From Gammaproteobacteria bacterium (GTDB taxonomy: Bacteria; Pseudomonadota; Gammaproteobacteria; Pseudomonadales; Pseudohongiellaceae), in contig PBYU01000023.1 in assembly GCA_002730035.1 (NCBI GenBank), positions 38,496-102,495 of the forward strand: 64,000 nucleotides of DNA. The letters are read 5' to 3'. Made by a program: the position numbers and the translations under genes. The stretch's first letter is position 1. Every line of letters starts with the position of its first letter. Below, one piece after another: positions 47,592-58,443 of this stretch. The notes under the pieces were generated by a model. That model searched no databases and was not told the DNA's origin. It saw only the letters and a list, made by a program, of their open reading frames with translations.

Positions 47592-49067
47592 TCAAGGGTT
47601 TAGCGCGGGCTGTATTTCGAATTTGTCCAAGCTGTTTACACCATCGATAATTTTGGCGTAGGCGCGGGCAATCTGTTCCAAGCCGACCGCTGGTACCCAC
47701 TCGGCGGTGTCCTGCTCGGTGTGTTTTATTTCAGGTGAAGTGATTACCTGCAGGGAAGCGACGTCTCGAGCTACCGCACCCATCTCGCCCGACGCGCGTG
47801 GCTCCATGTCGGCAGTCACCCCAACGTTGAAGCGTTGAAAGGCATCCAGTACAACATCGAGCATCGGCTCACTACCCCAAACCCACCAGCGCATCGGTGA
47901 CACTGCATTCATTTTACGTAAGCTGGGTCCCCAATATTTTGTTCTGACTACGGCGACGTGCTCCAGGTTGATCAGCAGTGCGGTGTCCGCCAGCGCAGTC
48001 TGCCGCTCATCGTGCAACCAGCGAGCGCCTGGTCCGCTATGATGTCCCAGCGAGGACATGAAAATGAGATTGCGGCGCCGTTCGGATTGCGGTCGCTGTG
48101 CGAAATGTTTTATCAGACCCATCATTACCGCCATGCCAGAGGCGTTATCGGATGCCGCATCGAAGTAACCGTCGACATGGGCCAGGATGAAGATGTTTTC
48201 ATCTGAAGTACCAGGCAATCCACCGAGCACACTGTCACCGGTTTGATCCGGTATCAGTTCGCTCTGGTAATCAAGGTGCACGCTGACTGATTGGCCACCG
48301 CCCAGCAATTCGCGCAGGGCAACGCCGTCTTCATAACCCAGGTTAAATCCGGGCCGGCCACCGGTACGTTGCCATACCGCGAAGTTATTGGAAATACCGT
48401 AGACGATGCCGACCGCCGCTGCGCCGTGGGAATAGGCCCGCTCTATGGCATCTTCGGTGCGAATGGAATGGCGTAGGGTGCCTGGCCTGGGGATGTCCTG
48501 GATAAGCACCGCCTTACCGGCAACGTCGCGCTGCAGATAATCTGCTTCCGTGCCAGTGCCCAGCCACACGAGTTCGAATTCCAGGCCACCTGTGGTCGTC
48601 GAAGTCGTCTTCTCCGGTGGTCTTGCCGAGGCCAGTGTAAATTCTGCCTCACCGGCTTTAAAACTGATGTCCCAACTGGACATGCGCCACACTGGCTCCA
48701 AGTTGAAATTCGAGCGGATGATTTCCTCTAGTCCCAGTTGCCTGAAAGTTGCCTCGGCCCAATCCTGACTCAGGGCGTGGGCTTCGGTGCCCAGATTTCT
48801 ACCCCAGAACAGATTGCCTGATTGTTTGTCCTGTTGAGAGAACTCGATCAACTCATTCATCACTGCCTTCATCCAGGCGCCATCGATGTCAGCATAGAGT
48901 CGGTCGTCTTCACGCAGTGGAATCTGGATAAAGGCGTCCTCGCGAATATTGCCAGTGGCATCCAGTAGCGGCTGCCCGAGAGGGTTTTCCTGCGCAATTC
49001 CTGGACTAAAAATGAACAGTGCAGCAAGCGTTACACAGATCAGCGAAAGGTTTGAAGTAGCTCTCAT
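47592..49067 (-). CDS. M28 family peptidase, secreted
   Basis: Start MRATSNLSLICVTLAALFIFSPGIAQ at 49067; HVDGYFDAASDNASGMAVMMGLI; DTAEWVPAVGLEQIARAYAKII. Confidence 0.85.
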   Translation of the reverse strand: MRATSNLSLICVTLAALFIFSPGIAQENPLGQPLLDATGNIREDAFIQIPLREDDRLYADIDGAWMKAVMNELIEFSQQDKQSGNLFWGRNLGTEAHALSQDWAEATFRQLGLEEIIRSNFNLEPVWRMSSWDISFKAGEAEFTLASARPPEKTTSTTTGGLEFELVWLGTGTEADYLQRDVAGKAVLIQDIPRPGTLRHSIRTEDAIERAYSHGAAAVGIVYGISNNFAVWQRTGGRPGFNLGYEDGVALRELLGGGQSVSVHLDYQSELIPDQTGDSVLGGLPGTSDENIFILAHVDGYFDAASDNASGMAVMMGLIKHFAQRPQSERRRNLIFMSSLGHHSGPGARWLHDERQTALADTALLINLEHVAVVRTKYWGPSLRKMNAVSPMRWWVWGSEPMLDVVLDAFQRFNVGVTADMEPRASGEMGAVARDVASLQVITSPEIKHTEQDTAEWVPAVGLEQIARAYAKIIDGVNSLDKFEIQPALNP

Positions 49068-49203
49068 TGGCTGCACCTTATTGTTTGAGTTATGCGGTGG
49101 AATTACGGATTTGCGGGTGACATAAGCTGCCACCTCAAGGCAGGGGAAGAATAGCATAGCCTTTACATTAGTGTGTCGTGTCCCCAAAATGGCTTGTATC
49201 TTG

Positions 49204-51525
49204 ATGTGCTGGAGAAATAAATTGAAAACAATACACTCTGGATTGGTTCTCATCACTGCGTGCATATTTCTGCTGACGAGTTGTTCGTCCGAAGAGACGA
49301 TTTCCACCGCAGGTTCCCCCGTAACAGCACCCGCTTCATCGGGTTTGAGTATTCAGACCCTGTCCACCAAACCCTGGCTGATAAGCGGCGGTGATGTACT
49401 CGTCGAGGTGAGCCAGGATTCGCAGGCAAACACCGCACCGCTGAGTGTCAGCCTGAATGGCGAAGACATTAGCAACGCCTTCCGTTCGGTGTCGGCGCAA
49501 CGCCTGCAGGCGCTGCTGACCGATTTGCCACTGGGAGAGAGCGAGTTGCGGGCTTCTGTCAGTGGTTCTAACGAGTCTGCGACCCTAACGCTTACCAATT
49601 ACCCGCAAAGCGGGCCGCTATTATCCGGCCCCCATGAATCTCCTTTTTACTGTCAGTCCAGCGAATTTTTACTGGTCAATGGCGAGACCCTGGGGGCTGC
49701 GACGGACGGGCAATGTTCAGTAGCCACCCGGGTGGACTACGTTTACTGGTCAAACTCCGAGCAGGCATTCAAACCATTAACGGAGCAACAGCAGCAGTCA
49801 CTAACAATCACAGCCGCGCAGGAGACTAGCGCTGATCCTATAGATGGACAGGATACAGACCCCTCGGTTGCTGTCTTATCCGACATCGCGGAGATAGTTG
49901 ATTACCGTGGAGCCACAATTCCATTCATTGTGCGAGTGGAAACTGGCACGGTTAACCGCGCTATATACGAGATCGCCATGTTGCATGATCCCAATACGGG
50001 AAACGTCGATCCCTTCAATCCCAGTGACAACTGGAACCGTAAGCTGGTGTATACCCATGGTGGCGGTTGTCGTGGCGGATGGTATCAGCAGGGCAATCGG
50101 ACTGGTGGGGTCATGCGTCAAGGGCTGTTCGAGCAGGGTTATGCCGTCGTGTCTTCGACGCTGAATGTGTTTGGCCAGAACTGTAATGACCTGTTGGCGT
50201 CCGAGACTCACATCATGGTGAAGGAACGGTTTATCGAACATTACGGCGCACCGATCTACACGATTGCAACCGGTGCCTCCGGGGGTTCCTATCAGTCGCA
50301 CCAGACTGCTGATAACTATCCCGGTGTGTTTGACGGCATAATCGTTGCTGCCAGTTTTCCCGATGTCACTACTGCAACTATTTTCACGCTGGCCGACGCA
50401 CGCCTGTTGAACTACTACTTCACCGAAACTAATGCCGAAACTTTCACCGTTGAACAACAACGAGCCGTCTCTGGCTTTGGCTCCTGGGCTTCTATTTCTA
50501 ACCTGGCTCGTGGCGCGGCACGCCTGGACCCTAATTATCAGTTTGATACAACACTGGAAGAACAGGGCGGAGAAGTCAGTATTGCAGCCCTTGAATCGCA
50601 GCGTTATGAACCTACCAATCGCTTCGGTGTACGAGCCACCGTGTATGACCATACAGTGAATGTCTATGGCAATGTCGACGGGACATTTACTGCGCAACGA
50701 CCTCTGGACAACGCCGGTGTGCAGTACGGGCTGGCGGCACTTAATGACGGCGCTATCTCGGTGCGGCAGTTTATCGATCTCAACCGGGACATCGGGGGAT
50801 TCGATCGCGACATGAATCATGTGCCCGAGCGGCATCGGGCCGATACGCAGGCGCGCAAGCGCGCCATCGAATCCGGGCGGATTCTGTACGGGGGTGCAGG
50901 CCTGGCCAGCACACCGATAATCGACTACCGCAGCTATAGAGATCATGCCGAGAATGGTGACATACACATGATCGTGCACCAGTTCTCAACCCGGCAGCGT
51001 TTGCTCGATGCCAATGGCCATGCCGGCAATCATGTCATGCAGGTCGGGGGCCTGTGGGGATTTACCCAGGATCAGCCGGACCTCGGTGAGCTGTTTCGCC
51101 AGATGGATGTCTGGCTGATGGCTATCCTGACTGACAACGCCGCTACAGATCTTGCCACCAAGGTTGTAGATAATAAACCCTCTGGGCTGCGCGACGCCTG
51201 CTGGAATATCGAGGGGGATGCGCGGGAAAAGCTAGAACACACACAGACATTCCGAGGCGATAGCCCCTGTAACGAGTTATATCCGGCCTATTCTACTCCG
51301 CGTCAAGTGGCAGGCGCCCCTCTGGCTAATAATATCGTGAGTTGCCAGCTACGACCGCTAATGCAGGCAGATTACTCGGCCAGGTTTACATCTATCGAAT
51401 ATGCCGAGTTAAGCCGGGTATTTCCAGAAGGGGTCTGTGACTGGTCTCGCAGTGACAGTAGTGGGGCGCGGCATCAGGGAACCTGGGTCTCGTTCGGTCC
51501 ATCACCGGTTAACAAACTGTATTAG
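49204..51525 (+). CDS. DUF6351/tannase-like lipoprotein
   Basis: LLTSCSSEE lipobox; YTHGGGCRGGWYQQGN, TGASGGSYQSHQTADNYPGVFDGII. Start approximate. Confidence 0.75.
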   Translation: MCWRNKLKTIHSGLVLITACIFLLTSCSSEETISTAGSPVTAPASSGLSIQTLSTKPWLISGGDVLVEVSQDSQANTAPLSVSLNGEDISNAFRSVSAQRLQALLTDLPLGESELRASVSGSNESATLTLTNYPQSGPLLSGPHESPFYCQSSEFLLVNGETLGAATDGQCSVATRVDYVYWSNSEQAFKPLTEQQQQSLTITAAQETSADPIDGQDTDPSVAVLSDIAEIVDYRGATIPFIVRVETGTVNRAIYEIAMLHDPNTGNVDPFNPSDNWNRKLVYTHGGGCRGGWYQQGNRTGGVMRQGLFEQGYAVVSSTLNVFGQNCNDLLASETHIMVKERFIEHYGAPIYTIATGASGGSYQSHQTADNYPGVFDGIIVAASFPDVTTATIFTLADARLLNYYFTETNAETFTVEQQRAVSGFGSWASISNLARGAARLDPNYQFDTTLEEQGGEVSIAALESQRYEPTNRFGVRATVYDHTVNVYGNVDGTFTAQRPLDNAGVQYGLAALNDGAISVRQFIDLNRDIGGFDRDMNHVPERHRADTQARKRAIESGRILYGGAGLASTPIIDYRSYRDHAENGDIHMIVHQFSTRQRLLDANGHAGNHVMQVGGLWGFTQDQPDLGELFRQMDVWLMAILTDNAATDLATKVVDNKPSGLRDACWNIEGDAREKLEHTQTFRGDSPCNELYPAYSTPRQVAGAPLANNIVSCQLRPLMQADYSARFTSIEYAELSRVFPEGVCDWSRSDSSGARHQGTWVSFGPSPVNKLY

Positions 51526-51556
51526 TCACCTCAGTCAGGAATGAGAGGATTTGGAT

Positions 51557-52963
51557 ATGATGAGTAAAGGCAGCAGGTCTCTTTCTTTGGCGATGACTGT
51601 CATTATATGTTTGGTATACGCGCCACTAAGCAGTGGGCAATCCGCCAACGAGCAGCAGTTGGCAACCACGGTCGACGATGGTTTTACTATTGCGGTGGTG
51701 GGCGACATCATTATTTCCTATCCGCTGGATCACATGCTGAGCGATCCGGGATTTCGTGCTGTGGTTGAACTCACCCAGAGTGCCGATGCAACAACAGGCA
51801 ACCTGGAAGGCAACATCATCGACGGTCGCACGTTTCGCGGTTCGGCTGGTGGAGGATTTGGCGGAGAACCAGAAGTCGCAGAATGGGTCAAGCAGATGGG
51901 CTTCGATATCGTATCGCGTCCCAACAACCACGCCGATGATTTTGGTCCGGAGGGGCTCGTCTCCACGAGTAGTCACCTGGATCGGGTTGGCGTGCAGTAT
52001 GCCGGCTATGGCGATAGCTACTGGGCGGCTAAGGCGGCGCGTTTCTACAGTAGCCCGGGCGGCCGTGTTGGCATGGTGGCCGTGTCCGATCATGATCCGC
52101 GTGCCCAGCCCGCCCGAGGTGAATGGCCCGGTGTCGGTGGCCTGAGTCCGCTTAGAGTCACCCGTTACTTCATGGTGCCTGAAGAATCCTGGGAGGCGCT
52201 ACAAACCATGCGAGACCATTTTCCGAATGGCAGTGGTTTCTACGCCCGCGGTGCCAATTCCTCGACGGAGATCGATTTCAATGGCAATCGCTATCGCCGG
52301 GCAGACCGAGGCATCAATGAGCCCTCTTACCACTACGAGATAAACCAACGGGACCTGACCGATACTCTGGCTGCAGTGCGCGAAGGCAAGATTCGCTCCG
52401 ACTTCGTTACCGTGGCCATTCACGCCCATCATTTCCTGGAAACCACGGGCGGCTATCGCGGCGCTGGCATTCCCGAAGCGGAACACATCGACACCAACCC
52501 TTCCATTGCCGACTATCTCCCGGAATTCGCTCACGCGGCTATCGACAACGGCGCCGATCTGTTTCAGGGGACCGGAGTACATGCTTTGCGAGGCATAGAG
52601 ATCTATAACAACCGCCCCATCTTCTACGGCCTGGGTGAATTCATCCGGCAGATGGACGTGATCGGCCTGGCTGGACGCGGCGATCCGCAACGCAGCATCG
52701 GACCTCCCAATGCAGAATTTCCAGTAAAGTTTGAGAGCATCATCGCGATTAATGAATACTCCGGCGGCACACTAAAGGAAGTGCGTATCCATCCAGTCGA
52801 ACTGCGTTACGAGGAACAGAAGTTAGCGCAGCGGGGTATACCGCGCATCGCTCCAGCAGCGATTGCGCAGCGCATACTGCGACGTTTGCAGGACTTGTCA
52901 GCCCCGTTAGGGACAACCATCGAAATCGAGGGCAACATCGGCGTGATCCGGCCTAATGATTAG
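51557..52963 (+). CDS. CapA family (poly-gamma-glutamate biosynthesis-like) protein
   Basis: AVVGDIIISYPL; DIVSRPNNHADDFGPEGLVSTSSHLDRVGVQYAGYG; GTGVHALRGIEIYNNRPIFYGLGEFI. Confidence 0.85.
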   Translation: MMSKGSRSLSLAMTVIICLVYAPLSSGQSANEQQLATTVDDGFTIAVVGDIIISYPLDHMLSDPGFRAVVELTQSADATTGNLEGNIIDGRTFRGSAGGGFGGEPEVAEWVKQMGFDIVSRPNNHADDFGPEGLVSTSSHLDRVGVQYAGYGDSYWAAKAARFYSSPGGRVGMVAVSDHDPRAQPARGEWPGVGGLSPLRVTRYFMVPEESWEALQTMRDHFPNGSGFYARGANSSTEIDFNGNRYRRADRGINEPSYHYEINQRDLTDTLAAVREGKIRSDFVTVAIHAHHFLETTGGYRGAGIPEAEHIDTNPSIADYLPEFAHAAIDNGADLFQGTGVHALRGIEIYNNRPIFYGLGEFIRQMDVIGLAGRGDPQRSIGPPNAEFPVKFESIIAINEYSGGTLKEVRIHPVELRYEEQKLAQRGIPRIAPAAIAQRILRRLQDLSAPLGTTIEIEGNIGVIRPND

Positions 52964-53033
52964 CACTTGACCCGGTTAATCGCGTTACCTGTTGGCTCAG
53001 AACGGACCCGACACCTAAATCAGGATTACTGAC

Positions 53034-53906
53034 ATGATCGACGTGCAAGATTTGTGCTACGCCTACCCCGGGCAGGATGAAGACACCATTCGTGGTATCA
53101 GTTTCTCAATCGCTGCCGGGGAAATCTTCGGTTTCCTGGGCCCGAGCGGTTCTGGTAAGAGCACTACTCAGAAACTGTTGATCGGACTGCTGCGTAACTA
53201 CCAGGGCAAGCTGCAGATCATGGACCGGGATGCTCATACCTGGGATCATCGACTCTATCAGCACATCGGTGTTGGTTTCGAACTACCAAATCATTTCTCC
53301 AAGCTGACTAGACTGGAGAACTTGCAACTATTCGCGTCTTTCTATGGTGCAGGCGCTGAACTGCCGCACAGCCCATCCGAGTTGCTTGAACGGGTTGGCC
53401 TGCAGGATGCAGCTAAACAACGCGTTGGTGAATATTCCAAAGGTATGAAGATGCGGCTCAATTTTGCACGAGCGCTGCTCAACAATCCTTCCCTATTGTT
53501 TCTCGACGAGCCAACTGCCGGTCTTGATCCGGTTAACGCGAAGATCATCAAGGACATCATCAGGGACCAACAACAACAGGGTAAAACAGTTTTCCTCACC
53601 ACTCACAACATGCACGATGCCGATGAGTTGTGTAACCGTGTGGCATTCATCGTCGAGGGTGAATTAAGCCTGATCGATGAACCCGCCGTATTGAAGCTGC
53701 GACACGGTCAGCAATCGGTAGAAGTGATTGCCAGACCCGGCGAGGAATATACGCAACCCGATGTGCATTGTTTCGAATTGGACCAACTTGGTAGTAACCA
53801 ACAGTTTATCGATCTTCTGAACTCTAACACGGTGGAATCCATTCATTCTCAGGAAGCGACGCTGGAAGAGGTGTTTATCAAGACTACCGGAGCGCGACTG
53901 ACATGA
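53034..53906 (+). CDS. ABC transporter ATP-binding protein
   Basis: GPSGSGKSTTQKLL; YSKGMKMRLNFARALLNNPSLLFLDEPTAGLDPV. Confidence 0.95.
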   Translation: MIDVQDLCYAYPGQDEDTIRGISFSIAAGEIFGFLGPSGSGKSTTQKLLIGLLRNYQGKLQIMDRDAHTWDHRLYQHIGVGFELPNHFSKLTRLENLQLFASFYGAGAELPHSPSELLERVGLQDAAKQRVGEYSKGMKMRLNFARALLNNPSLLFLDEPTAGLDPVNAKIIKDIIRDQQQQGKTVFLTTHNMHDADELCNRVAFIVEGELSLIDEPAVLKLRHGQQSVEVIARPGEEYTQPDVHCFELDQLGSNQQFIDLLNSNTVESIHSQEATLEEVFIKTTGARLT

Positions 53907-54613
53907 TGCAATCCATGGCTCAGGCCGCTCGCATTCTGTTGTGGGATTTCAGGCTCCAGTACCGCTACTATTTCTGGACAATTGCTCTGGTAGTCGGTGC
54001 CATGTGGTCGGGTGTGTTATTTGCCCTGCCGGAAGACATTATTTCAATCTGGCTGTCAATGGTGATTTTTGCTGATCTGAGCACCATTGGTGTTATGTTT
54101 ATCACCGGCATTCTCTACCTGGAACGCCGCCAGGGTACGATCTATGCAACGGCAGTGATGCCAGCCTCTGCCGGCACTTGGCTGAGCACCAAACTGTTCA
54201 GCCTCAGCCTGTTGTGTCTGGTCTGCGTCATCATCATCGTCTTGTTCACCAGCAATTCGGTCAACTGGTTTCGCCTGATCCCTGCCGTGGTGCTCACTGC
54301 GGCCACGTTTGCCAGTGTTGGATTTCTGGTGGCTGTCCAATTCGACAAGTTATTGAATTACTTCTTCACCATAGCGCTGGTGTTTATCCCGCTGAATCTC
54401 CCAGCACTGGATTACTTCGGTATTTTCAGCAATGAAGCCATGTGGCTGATACCAAGCGAGGCGGCGATATGGGCACTGGCAGGCAGTTTTCAGGAGATGG
54501 AGACGTCCAGATTTCTCGGCTACCTTGTGTTGTTGATCCTCTGGCTTGCTGTAACACACTGGTTGGGGATCAGGGCTTTCCGAAAGTTTATCGCCACACG
54601 GCAACAACTCTGA
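53903..54613 (+). CDS. ABC transporter permease
   Basis: Six-TM-like hydrophobic profile; start overlaps stop of the ATPase gene. Confidence 0.8.
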   Translation: MMQSMAQAARILLWDFRLQYRYYFWTIALVVGAMWSGVLFALPEDIISIWLSMVIFADLSTIGVMFITGILYLERRQGTIYATAVMPASAGTWLSTKLFSLSLLCLVCVIIIVLFTSNSVNWFRLIPAVVLTAATFASVGFLVAVQFDKLLNYFFTIALVFIPLNLPALDYFGIFSNEAMWLIPSEAAIWALAGSFQEMETSRFLGYLVLLILWLAVTHWLGIRAFRKFIATRQQL

Positions 54614-54623
54614 GGACAGCAGA

Positions 54624-55361
54624 ATGCAAGCAGCTCAGTGGCAGCAGGTAATCCTGACCGATCTTCGCAAGGTGTTGGCAGAACCCTTCTTCTGGCTGAT
54701 TCTGTTGGCGCCGCTGCTATTGGCTTGGGGATTGCACTATCTATTGCCTTCACTCGCCGAGCGGTTTCAGAATTTTGATCTGACGGACTACTATCCAATC
54801 ATCGTCGCGCTATTGATTCTTACGCCACCGTTGTACTACGGCGTTGTACTGGGCCTGTTATTGTTAGAAGAGAAGGACGAGAACGTGTTGCTGGCGGTGG
54901 CGGTGACTCCAATAACACTACGCAATTATCTGTTCGCACGCGTGGCCGTCTACACACTGGTCAGTCTGCCGCTAATCTTCGTGGTGCATGAATTGATCGG
55001 TGTTATTGAGATCGACCGGACACAGCTGGCTTTGATCGCTATAGTCACGTCGCTGAATACACCGCTGCTCGTCATGTTACTGGCGGCATTTTGCAAAAAC
55101 CAGCTGGAAGGATTCGTCATCGGCAAGGGCATGAGTCCCTTGCTCCTGCTACCGCTGGCGATGTTTTTCGTACCTGACTACTGGCATGTTCTGTGCGGGA
55201 TCTTGCCTACCTACTGGCCGATAATCGCCTATTTCACTGCTGTCAGTGAAGCGGGATCGGGGCTGTTTTTTGGCTTCGCCATCGTGATGGCTATCGTCAT
55301 GCAAACTTTGGCAATAGTGTGGCTATACCGGTGTTTCGATAAGGGACTGACGACGGCTTGA
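54624..55361 (+). CDS. ABC transporter permease
   Basis: Hydrophobic; LGLLLLEEKDENVLLAVAVTPITLRNYLFAR; third gene of the ABC operon. Confidence 0.8.
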   Translation: MQAAQWQQVILTDLRKVLAEPFFWLILLAPLLLAWGLHYLLPSLAERFQNFDLTDYYPIIVALLILTPPLYYGVVLGLLLLEEKDENVLLAVAVTPITLRNYLFARVAVYTLVSLPLIFVVHELIGVIEIDRTQLALIAIVTSLNTPLLVMLLAAFCKNQLEGFVIGKGMSPLLLLPLAMFFVPDYWHVLCGILPTYWPIIAYFTAVSEAGSGLFFGFAIVMAIVMQTLAIVWLYRCFDKGLTTA

Positions 55362-55447
55362 TTCAGATGAACGGCCTTGATTAATGGCATGATGTAGTTT
55401 ACTTTCAGAGGGTTAGGGGAGGGGACACGCAGGAGAGAGATAGCGAT

Positions 55448-56440
55448 ATGAATACTTTGAAGCGATTGCTCGCCATAGCAGTAGTTATGCTTGCCAGCAC
55501 AGCCCTGGCCCAGGATTACCTGCCTGCGCGCACGGCTTCCGGAAAGCCAGATCTGCAAGGATTCTGGACTAATGCCTCGCTCACTACCATGCAGCGATCA
55601 GCGAATTACAGAGAAGTGGGCCTTATCATTCCGGATGACCGTCTGGTTGAGCTGACCGCCGATCATCATCAAAACGTGCGGCAGGCTACCGACGACAATC
55701 AGGTGCAGGGTCAGGTACCCGATGGTAAGGATCTGGGCCGTGGTCGTGGTTACAACGCATTCTGGGTCGACCCGGGTTCTAAATTTGGCTCGGTGAAAGG
55801 CCAGGAGCGAACATCCTGGATAACCTACCCGGAAGATGGCCGTATTCCGTTTTCCGAAGAAGGCAGCCAGTTGCGTCGCCAGAATTTCAGCAAATTCTCC
55901 GGCAATGACGGCCCTGAGGGCAGGGCGCTGGGAGAACGTTGCATCATCGGATTTGGCAGCACCGGTGGTCCACCTATGAATAACGTGTTGTACAACAACA
56001 TGTATCAGATAGTGCAAACCGATGACTACCTGGTGATTATGGTGGAGATGGTGCATGACGCGCGCATCATCCCCATCAACGGAGAGCATCGCCCGGACGC
56101 TCTGGAGCCCTGGCTTGGAGACTCGGTCGCCTACTGGGATGACGACACCCTGGTAGTGGAAACGGTAAATCTACATCCCCAGCAAGCTCCTCGTAATTCG
56201 GCCGCACTGACCAAGCAGGGTAAGGTCATCGAGCGATTCACACGCTACTCTGAAGAGCAGATTCTTTATGAGTTTGAAGTGACTGATCCGGTTTATTACA
56301 CCGAAAGCTGGCGCGGCGAGATGAGCTTCAATGCGACCGACACTCAGCCTTACGAGTACGCCTGTCACGAAGGTAACTATGGACTGACTGGTATTCTGGC
56401 TGGCGCACGCAGACTAGAGCAATTGGAAGATTCCAATTAG
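55448..56440 (+). CDS. secreted protein of unknown function (GKPDLxGxW family)
   Basis: Signal peptide; TASGKPDLQGFWTNASLTTMQR; same motif as 41611..42507. Confidence 0.7.
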   Translation: MNTLKRLLAIAVVMLASTALAQDYLPARTASGKPDLQGFWTNASLTTMQRSANYREVGLIIPDDRLVELTADHHQNVRQATDDNQVQGQVPDGKDLGRGRGYNAFWVDPGSKFGSVKGQERTSWITYPEDGRIPFSEEGSQLRRQNFSKFSGNDGPEGRALGERCIIGFGSTGGPPMNNVLYNNMYQIVQTDDYLVIMVEMVHDARIIPINGEHRPDALEPWLGDSVAYWDDDTLVVETVNLHPQQAPRNSAALTKQGKVIERFTRYSEEQILYEFEVTDPVYYTESWRGEMSFNATDTQPYEYACHEGNYGLTGILAGARRLEQLEDSN

Positions 56441-56460
56441 TGCTTTAGCTTAGATGTCAT

Positions 56461-56489
56461 AAAAAAGGGGCCAGTTGGCCCCTTTTTTT
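56461..56489. terminator. intrinsic terminator
   Basis: aaaaaaggggcca-gt-tggcccctttttt. Confidence 0.9.
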
Positions 56490-56504
56490 CGGTTGGCTCA
56501 TTGT

Positions 56505-56933
56505 CTATTTATCATCTTTCCAGAACTGCGTCATCTCCATGAACATAAAGGAGGCAGACCACGTGATGAGGGATAGGCCAGTAATAGCTTCCAGCCCGGA
56601 TAGAAACCTTAATTGACCAAATGGCTCGATGTCGCCGTAGCCTACTGTTGTGTAATTAGAGAATGAAAAATACACGCAGTCGATCAGACTGCCATCGAAA
56701 TTGCCCGCCAGATGACCAAACCCACCATTTTGATTCATTAAGTAGAACGCTACGCCGAACATCCACACTTCCACGACATGCGCGCAGATCGTACCGAACA
56801 CGCCAATAATCACTCTCAACCGATGTTTGATTCTTAGCTTGGGAATAATAATGGAGAGAAACCGTAGAATTTCATAATGCAGCACAACTGCTGCAGTCAC
56901 CAGCAGCGTAATAATTAGGAATGCGCTGACCAT
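56505..56933 (-). CDS. two-TM potassium-channel-like (Ion_trans_2) protein
   Basis: Selectivity filter NYTTVGYGDIEPFG. Confidence 0.88.
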   Translation of the reverse strand: MVSAFLIITLLVTAAVVLHYEILRFLSIIIPKLRIKHRLRVIIGVFGTICAHVVEVWMFGVAFYLMNQNGGFGHLAGNFDGSLIDCVYFSFSNYTTVGYGDIEPFGQLRFLSGLEAITGLSLITWSASFMFMEMTQFWKDDK

Positions 56934-57017
56934 CTAAAGATTCTATAGTAGAGAGAGAAACTAAGGGTAGAATGCCTTTCAACGAATAGCAACTCCAGGC
57001 TCAGGCGGTAGCACAAG

Positions 57018-58409
57018 ATGAAGATTTGGAACTCAGTAATTCTACTGGCGATCATGCTGGCAACCATTACTGTCAGCGCACAACGGGATATACCGGCGGA
57101 TGACCAACAGTTATTGGTTGAGATTTACAAGGAATTGGTCGAGTATAAGACCACGGCTTCCGAGCAGAACAACACACGCGCCGTGGAAGGGATGGCAGCC
57201 TGGCTGCAGGCTGCCGGATTTGCCGCCGAGGATATCTTTATTGGCGGCGCACTACCTCATAAAGGCAACCTGGTTGTGCGCTACCGCGGCACTGGCTCGC
57301 GTCAGCCAATCATCCTGATGGCTCATATCGATGTGGTGGAAGCGGAGCGAGATGATTGGAACCTCGATCCATTCGTGTTGAATGAAGACGAGGATTACTT
57401 CTATGGTCGGGGTACCCTCGATGACAAGGCAATGGCGGCGATCTTCACTGCCAATCTGGTGCGTTTCAAGCGGGAAGGGTATGTGCCGAACCGGGATATC
57501 GTGGTGGCGCTTACCTCTGATGAGGAAACCGGGGGCAGCAACGGCATCAATTGGCTGCTGGCTAATCAACCTGGATTGATTCGAGGAGACCTGGCGATTA
57601 ACGAGGGTGGGTACGGGTTATTGCAGGACGGACAACCGCTTGCCACCACCATTCAGATAGCCGAAAAAATCTTCGCCACGTTCCAGGTAACTGCCCGCAA
57701 TCCGGGTGGGCATTCCTCCCTGCCTAGGGATGACAATGCGATCTACGATCTGGCGGTAGCCCTGTTGAAAATAAGGGATTTCGATTTTCCAGTGCAGCTG
57801 AATGATGTGATGCGTGTCAGTTTTGAACGCCAGGCTGAGATAAATAGCGGCCAGCGAGCCGAAGATTTTCGCGCGTTACTACAAGAGCCGATTCCTCAAG
57901 ATTCGTTGGGTCGGCTCAGTGCGGAAGCGGCGATTAATGCCCAGCTGCGCACGACCGCGGTGGCAACCCTGCTCGATGGAGGTCACGCGTCGAATGCGCT
58001 GGCCCAGACAGCCGTGGCGACGGTGAATGTTAGAATGCTGCCGGGCTCCGATCCCCAGGATGTGCTCCGGACCTTGACCCGGGTGGTAGACAACTCTGAA
58101 CTTGAAGTCGTCTACCGTGGCGGTGGCAGGATGTCCGAACCTTCTCCCCTGACTGAAGAGATAATGAATGCCGTAGAGTCGGTAACCGAATCAATGTGGC
58201 CAGGTGTCACAGTTATGCCGACCATGTCTACAGGTGCTACCGATGGCGCCAAGATGCGCATTGCCGGTATCCCCACCTATGGCGTATCCGGAATATTCGT
58301 AGATCGTAACGACATGCGTATCCATGGGCAGGATGAACGCCTGCTCAAGAAATCACTTTATGAGGGCTATGATTTTCTATATCGCCTGGCACAAGAACTA
58401 AGTCAGTAG
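57018..58409 (+). CDS. M20 family peptidase, secreted
   Basis: AHIDVVEAERDDWNLDPFVLNEDEDYFYGRGTLDDKAM; TSDEETGGSNGINWL. Confidence 0.9.
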   Translation: MKIWNSVILLAIMLATITVSAQRDIPADDQQLLVEIYKELVEYKTTASEQNNTRAVEGMAAWLQAAGFAAEDIFIGGALPHKGNLVVRYRGTGSRQPIILMAHIDVVEAERDDWNLDPFVLNEDEDYFYGRGTLDDKAMAAIFTANLVRFKREGYVPNRDIVVALTSDEETGGSNGINWLLANQPGLIRGDLAINEGGYGLLQDGQPLATTIQIAEKIFATFQVTARNPGGHSSLPRDDNAIYDLAVALLKIRDFDFPVQLNDVMRVSFERQAEINSGQRAEDFRALLQEPIPQDSLGRLSAEAAINAQLRTTAVATLLDGGHASNALAQTAVATVNVRMLPGSDPQDVLRTLTRVVDNSELEVVYRGGGRMSEPSPLTEEIMNAVESVTESMWPGVTVMPTMSTGATDGAKMRIAGIPTYGVSGIFVDRNDMRIHGQDERLLKKSLYEGYDFLYRLAQELSQ

Positions 58410-58443
58410 CCAATGATCATTTGGATTTGATACGGGAACGACC

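Noticed and set aside
49170-49185. Possible fourth GTGTCCCC repeat copy (ttagtgtgtcgtgtcccc)
   Set aside because: Only a half-site-like match; no complementary left arm found nearby.
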